A DNA stretch of 64,000 nt from NCBI GenBank assembly GCA_017311315.1, contig CM029617.1, positions 14,923,455-14,987,454 on the forward strand, read 5' to 3'. Shown piece after piece: positions 58,713 through 64,000 of this stretch (the first letter of the stretch is position 1; each line of letters starts with the position of its first letter). The position numbers and the translations under genes were made by a program. The DNA comes from Dendrocalamus latiflorus. Taxonomy: Eukaryota; Streptophyta; Magnoliopsida; Poales; Poaceae. The notes below the pieces were generated by a model. It worked only from the letters and a program-made list of their open reading frames with translations, had not been told where the DNA came from and did no database searches.

Positions 58713-59439
58713 TGTAACATCCCAAAATTTTTTTATTTGCAATTTATTTGATTTTCTGGAGTTTATTTGGATTTATCTGGATTTTATTTCAAAATCTAAA
58801 GCAAGAAAATGTATCTAAAATATTTTATAAAGCTATTAATTGAAAATATGAAATTAAAAATATTTTTTTCCTAAGTCTAAAATGCCTCCAGGAATTTTTA
58901 GGAATTTTCCTAGAATTTTTGGGCTTTAAATATTTTTTTTTAGTGTTTATAAAGTTATCTAGCATTTCTGAAAATTAAAACGAAATTTAAAAGCCAAAAA
59001 TCCCTCAGCTGACACGTGGCGCACCCAGATCGCATCCGCCCACCAGCCGATCTAATCCGGGCCGTCCCCATCCACTTACCCCTTCGGGTTGGATCCAAGG
59101 GCCCGATCTTCTCTTTGTGCACGTGGCTCAAATCCGGCCGTCCGCCTCTCTCCCCTCACCTCTCTCTCTCTCTCGCAGACATGCGGGGCCCGCACCCCTT
59201 TCTTCCTCCTCCCCTTCTCCCCCAGCCCGCCGGCCGCCATTAACACCCTAACCGAGCTTTTAAAAGCTTCGGTTACTCCCCCTAATGACCGGCTATTGAT
59301 GCTATTAGTGGCCCTTAAGCCCGCGCGCTAGTAACCGCCCCACCTCCGTCCGTTTTCTGTCGGCGTAAAGCCTCTCGCCGTTATGCGACTGTTTCTAAAG
59401 TCCTTAACTCCGGTGAGCCCATTACCTCCGTCCCTGCCC

Positions 59440-59446
59440 TATAAAG
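59440..59446 (+). promoter_or_regulatory. TATA box of chromovirus LTR
   Basis: TATAAAG after CCCTGCCC, followed by CTCCTTCCCGAGCCCG. The older LTR has the decayed form CCTATTAAG in the same place (24828). Confidence 0.55.
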
Positions 59447-59829
59447 CTCCTTCCCGAGCCCGTTATCCCCTCCTTCGCCTTCCCGTGCGCCGCCACCTCT
59501 TTCCCCCTCCGCCGTGAACCGAATCGGCCCCGACCCGTGCTTCCTCGTCCGCCGTCGTGCGAGCTCCGGCGAGGAATTGGCGCCGCCCTGGTCTCTTCCG
59601 CGCCTCGCCGACGACGCCTTCGTGATCCCCAAGCGCCGGCGACCACCATTCCCCTCTCCGCCGAGCGACGCCGCCACCGGAGCCCCGTTGTTGCCGAAGA
59701 CTCGAGCGCCGCCGCTTCTTCTCGTCGACCGACCGTCTCCACTCGTAACTGAACCTCTACGACCATCCGTCGTCTCCGGCCACTCTGCCTGATTCCCTCC
59801 GACCACCCCGCGGCCAACCAGTTTCCGAA

Positions 59830-60130
59830 GGTAACACCCTTCCGTGTGGTCGTAGATCAGTGTAGTCGTAGGTTCTCTGGTAGTCGAAGTCGTAGGTTCT
59901 CTGTGTAATCGAAGTCGTAGGTTCTCAGTGTAGTCGTAGTCGTAGACTGGTCTGTGGCCGTAGTCGTAATTTCCCTGCGTAGTCGTAAACCTTCCGTGTG
60001 GTCGTATGTCGACTGCGTGGTCGTAAACCTTCCATGTGGTCGTAAGTCGACTACGTGGTCGTAGCTCCACCCGATCGCATTTGCCGTGGTCGTAGCTCCG
60101 CCCGATCACGTTTGCCGTGGTCGTGAGAAC
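59830..60130. repeat. GTAGTCGTAGGTTCTCTG / GTGGTCGTA minisatellite
   Basis: Degenerate 25-35-bp units, first with GTCGTAGGTTCTC, then with CGTGGTCGTAAACCTTCC and CCGTGGTCGTAGCTCC. Confidence 0.75.
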
Positions 60131-61861
60131 TTCCGAATGCCATAACTTCTTCATTTTAACTCCGATTTAACTCGTTCAAATTTCTAAATTTTTCTAAAAT
60201 CCTAAACTACCCATTTCTGGACTCTTTTTGAATTTTTGGATTTTATTTGAATTTTGTTTGAATTTCTTTTGGTTCTTTGCGTATAGATTACGACGAATCC
60301 GGAGAGTATTTCTTCGACGAATCGCAGCAAGACTTCGAGCAAGGCAAGTTACACCTTTGAACATGTTGATCCCAGTAATTTAAATTATTATGTTGTTTTT
60401 AAATTAATATGCATGCGTACTTTTATTCAATCTAGTTTAAATTCGGTTTAAACTCTAGTTATACCCAATTCCTTTGTGTATGGCCAATCTTGAAAATTGA
60501 ATAAACATACCTTGTCACCATAGATGAAAACCTAGTTGGTACATTAGTATTGACTAGAACATTTTATGGAATTGCTTAGCCATGCTTAGAATAATTCGGG
60601 TGGGAAGAATTGTTTCTCATAAAATGATAAAGTTTTCGAATGTGTTCTTGACTTTGGTGGGTCAAGAATGATTATGAAATATTTTCAAACAGAATATGAA
60701 AACTTGGTTTAGACTTAGGCTAATGGTTAGAGTGGTGGGTGCTTGCTGGTATGCATTGTTGTTTGGTGACACAATGTTGATTGCCAGGCACAAGGGGTAT
60801 GTGGTTGGTGCCTAAGTCAGTTAAGGACCGGTCTGTGAAATACTATTACAAAGTCACACCGTACTACCACAAGTCTGGTATGGGACAGACCTGGCTAAGT
60901 AATTTGTGAAGTTCCATTTTAGTTTCGCTATAGGCTGAATGTGAGCGTGGCGTAGGCCATGAGAAGTCTCACATGGCACAAGAGGGGGCTCCAACATGTG
61001 GATTCATGTTGTGGTGAAACCTTAGTGGCGGCGTAGCTAATTTGGTAATGGAACATTGGAACAGCTTTGTCATGATCTCCTCGGCCGCACACCTAAGGAA
61101 GTGTGTTAATCCGGTGGCAAAACGGGGGACATGTCTTGTGGGTAAAGTTGTACACCTCTGCAGAGTAACAAACTATCCTGGATAGCCGTGTCCACGGTCA
61201 AGGACATGCTTAGTATGGTTTTTCACGGATTAGACTTTGGTTTTAATAAAATTTGGTTTATGGAAATTTGTGAAACTTTTGGAAAGATGGTCCGGGTGGG
61301 ATACCCGTGGTTAGGTTAGTGTTAGGTTGTTGCCTGCACTAACGTTATTATTTTGTTAAATCTGGATTTTATATACTGTATCAAATTCAGCTTTTGCACT
61401 TACGTTATTGTATTTAATTCAATAATGCTGTTTATGCAAATGAACCACATTATGCCTTCCTTTGTAACCCCTTATGCATGCATCAAATCTGTTATATTTC
61501 CTGGTGTAACTTGTGGAGTACTTTATGTGCTCACCTTGCTATAAACAATGTTGCCAGAGGACGACGACGTCAACTATGTTGAGGATTGCGACGAATAGGC
61601 CACGTCTTACAGTCAATTCGCCTTGTGGGAAGGCAGGATGGGCTGCTCCTTTCATTTATCTTCCGCTGTTTATTTCATGTTTGGCCATGAAGCCACCGTA
61701 TTGTAAACTTGGCCATAAGGCCCGTACTTTTGCTTTATAATAAAGTTTGGTTATCATGCATGATATGTATCACTGTTCAATCTGTGTGCACTAGCTTTTC
61801 CTGGGATAGTGCGATTAACACAGAGGGATGTGGAGTTGTTGCTCCGGGTCCCGACACTCCA

Positions 61862-62094
61862 TGCATCAGATGGCATCTGGTGAGGGCATCCGTAGGAGCC
61901 AGCCCGTCGCCGACAGCTGAAGCGCCGGGTTCCAAAAAGCATGTCCGAGCACTTGTCACCGTGCGCCTGGTGTGCACGAAAAACTCAGCCGTAAGGTTGA
62001 AAAATCAAGAGACAACAGATTTTAGAGAAAAAGTTTCTGCTGCGCATTACAATCATTCACCCCCCCCCCTCTGATTGCCATCGACCATTCTACA
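61862..62094 (+). repeat. Copia 5' LTR, second part
   Basis: Resumes after the CTCCA duplication and ends CATTCTACA next to the primer-binding site. Includes ATTCACCCCCCCCCTCTGATT near the end. Confidence 0.75.
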
Positions 62095-62104
62095 AGTGGT
62101 ATCA
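62095..62104 (+). promoter_or_regulatory. Copia primer-binding site
   Basis: AGTGGTATCA directly after the LTR, continuing GAACAG. Confidence 0.8.
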
Positions 62105-62149
62105 GAACAGATTCCAATAGCATCAAATCGGGATCGGTTTTCAGGTAAG

Positions 62150-64000
62150 CCACCGTTTTTTTTATGGATCAAATTATCTTTATTGGAAGATGCGCATGGA
62201 GGTTTTTCTTCAAGCAAAAGGTAATTCTATCTAGCAAAAAGTTGAGAATACATACGAAGTACCTCCTGTTATTACAACTGAAAATTTCTCTGATGTTGAA
62301 GCTAATGCTAAGGCTAGAAATATCTTGTTGCAAGGTTTAAGTAGTAACGAGTTTGTCAGAATTGTTCACCTTAAATCTGCAAATAAAATTTGGATATGTC
62401 TGTTTGGAATGTGTTAGTCACTACTATTAATCATTCTGTTAATATGGAAATACTCACTTTGAATGATCTTTATCCTAAGATGAAAACACATGATATTAAT
62501 GTTTTGGCCAGGATAAACAAACTGATTCTTTGAGTTTAGTGACTAACCAAGCTGACAGTTCTTCTATTGTTTCTTTGTCTCCATTGTGCTCTATTTCAGA
62601 TGAACAATTAGAGGAGATTCCAGAATAGCAGCTTGTACTTCTCTCCAACAGGGTAACCAAGGCAATTAATAATATCATATTAAGGCGGAAAGAAGGTCCA
62701 ATCAGATGCTATAAATGTAGTGAGCTTAACCACATCAAGATGAATTGCCCCAAACTGAGAAGCAAGGAGGTTAAAAATGACAAAACACCAGCTTGTCGCT
62801 CTCAATTCAAGATCGATCCATGCCAGAAGCGCAATTACCGCAGGGCAATCAACAAAGTACGTTCAGCACTTGAAGATATTGATTTGAGTGATGTTGATTC
62901 TGCGAGCGATGATGAGGACAATGGCAAGAAAGCAAAGGTGGACTTCACAGGGATGTGTTTTATGGCAAATAGTGAGGAGCTCGACAGTCATGATCTTTAT
63001 AGTGATCCTGATGAGGTAAAACCTTCTTATACTGATTTATTTCGTACTGTGCTTAGATTGACAGATGAGCTTAAGAAGTATAAAAAGAAAATTAAAAACC
63101 ATGATTTCATTGTTGAGGGCTTACATTCTAAAATCAATAGACTTATAGTTTCTATTCCTGATAATGAATCTTGTGAGTCTTGACAAGTTTTACATACTGA
63201 GTTGGAATCTGCTAGAACAATTAATGCATCAAACTTGGTTCAACTTAGTGATGTAACTGCTGAACTTGATGAGTTGAGATTGTCACATGACTCTTGTTGT
63301 GAAAAGTTAAAACTTGCAAATGATGAAATTGAAAAGCTCAAGTTTAGTTCTTCTACATATTTAGAGTCAAGTATTTCGAATGTTCAATCTAAAACTTGCT
63401 CTAATTGTGAATTGCTAAAAGCTAGATATAATTCATCTCAAAAAACAATTCAACAGATACTTTATCATGATATTTCTTCTTATTCTAATTATCATAAGCT
63501 TAACACTAAAATAGAAGATTTGACTAGATAACTTAATGATTTTACTGAAAAAAGAAATATTGGCTCAGTCTAGTGCTTCTAATAATCTTGTGAATGAACT
63601 TGTTAAATGCACAACTTGTTCCACTCTAGCTAAAGAGAATGTGTACCTTAAAGACACTTTAGAGCGAGTTTCTTTTGGCAAGAAAATTTTAAATATAATC
63701 CTAGACAAGTCAAAATTGAGTGTCAAAAGCAGTGGTCTAGGGTTTAATACTGCTAATTATGTCAAGAATAGTCCACCTAAAGTTGTTAAGGTCATAGAGA
63801 GTGGGCTAATTGAAACAAAAAAATGAGCCTCATAAAACTGTGTTTAAATCTGCTGGTTTTGTGCAAAAATCATCGAAGAATGTTGTAGGTGCTAGCTTAT
63901 CATCTCAAAAGAATTCTAGTTATGTTAAATTTCATTGCACCTATTGTGAAAGAGATGGACACTTGCATGAATTTTACTTTAGGCGTGCTAAGAAAGAGAA
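62150..64000 (+). pseudogene. Copia gag (zinc knuckle, coiled coil), broken
   Basis: Decayed gag start at 62160-62600 in several frames. A CCHC knuckle (CYKCSELNHIKMNC) is encoded at 62707-62748, followed by an acidic segment with MCFMANSEELDSHDLYSD and a long coiled coil (62740-63531) interrupted by TGA at 63181 and a stop near 63530. A second knuckle-like motif near 63930 (CTYCERDGHLHEFY) has Tyr where the last Cys is expected, then RRAKKE at the window edge. Same family as 44042-46054 on the other strand. Polymerase, if any, lies outside the window. Confidence 0.82.

Larger units (their letters stand above)
58713..61856 (+). mobile_element. Chromovirus-type solo LTR (3144 bp)
   Basis: Begins TGTAACATCCCAAAATTTT and ends GGGTCCCGACA, typical of long Del/Tekay-type LTRs. 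It is flanked by an exact 5-bp duplication CTCCA (58708-58712 and 61857-61861). TATAAAG at 59440 marks the promoter, followed by a GC-rich leader, a GTCG minisatellite, and an R/U5 region shared with the older LTR at 23989-29723. No internal coding region: a solo LTR made by recombination. Short ORFs on both strands at 59381-60154 are not supported as genes. Confidence 0.9.
57719..64000 (+). mobile_element. Ty1/copia element, plus strand, running off the window
   Basis: Consists of a 5' LTR (57719-58712 plus 61862-62094) split by a chromovirus solo LTR, a primer-binding site (62095-62104), and decayed gag. The first 80 bp (TGTTAGACCATACGGCTAG...) match, inverted, the right end of the LTR at 15869-16980. 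It belongs to the same family as the minus-strand copies at 14877-16980 and 29729-46601. Stops are present in gag (for example TGA at 63181), so this copy is also defective. Confidence 0.85.

Noticed and set aside
59381..60154. 257-aa minus-strand ORF in the chromovirus solo LTR
   Set aside because: Lies antisense to the LTR leader and minisatellite, composition-driven, no domain.

Overview
This window looks like an accessory, repeat-rich stretch of a nuclear chromosome from a grass (Poaceae). The evidence is intronless, GC-rich ATL-type RING-H2 genes standing in AT-rich intergenic DNA, and nested LTR retrotransposons with plant-type primer-binding sites (TGGTATCA and TTGGCGCCGTC). There are also plant hAT and Mutator-like elements with clean target-site duplications. 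No rRNA, tRNA, CRISPR or bacterial operon is visible.

The only host genes I recognise are five members of one small family: membrane-anchored RING-H2 (ATL-like) E3 ubiquitin ligases, all on the + strand. They lie at 7529-8052 (frameshifted), 10117-10629 (intact), 18341-18847 (intact), 47249-47737 (intact) and 55108-55559 (frameshifted by an 8-bp tandem duplication). A probable sixth relic is at about 8985. The family was probably compact once and has been spread over 48 kb by transposons.

Layout. 1-7500: minisatellites and old transposon remains. 7.5-11 kb: ATL copies, a possible SINE and a MITE. 12-17 kb: decayed minus-strand Ty1/copia polyprotein and LTRs. 18.3-18.8 kb: an ATL gene with a 3.9-kb hAT element (18946-22863, perfect 8-bp TSD) just downstream. 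24.0-29.7 kb: a very old, long chromovirus-type solo LTR. 29.7-46.6 kb: a three-layer nest. There a minus-strand copia element is split by a 13.9-kb Ty3/gypsy element (30160-44036, TSD TTAAC), whose tandem array is itself split by a 2.4-kb solo LTR (34723-37143, TSD CGGAC). 47.2 kb: an ATL gene. 50.0-51.2 kb: an LTR-like block. 51.3-55.1 kb: a Mutator-like element with ~310-bp inverted repeats carrying a plant-mobile-domain gene, ending 22 bp before the start codon of the last ATL copy. 57.7 kb to the end: a plus-strand copia element whose 5' LTR is split by a 3.1-kb chromovirus solo LTR (58713-61856, TSD CTCCA).

The most unusual object is the 13.9-kb gypsy element. Its two LTRs are nearly identical apart from microsatellites, so it moved recently. 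It has only a broken gag-protease, no reverse transcriptase or integrase, an antisense multi-exon ORF block and three distinct tandem arrays, two of which repeat a TATA-like motif in every unit. It must have moved with enzymes supplied in trans. Functional statements about families are from general knowledge; no database search was possible.
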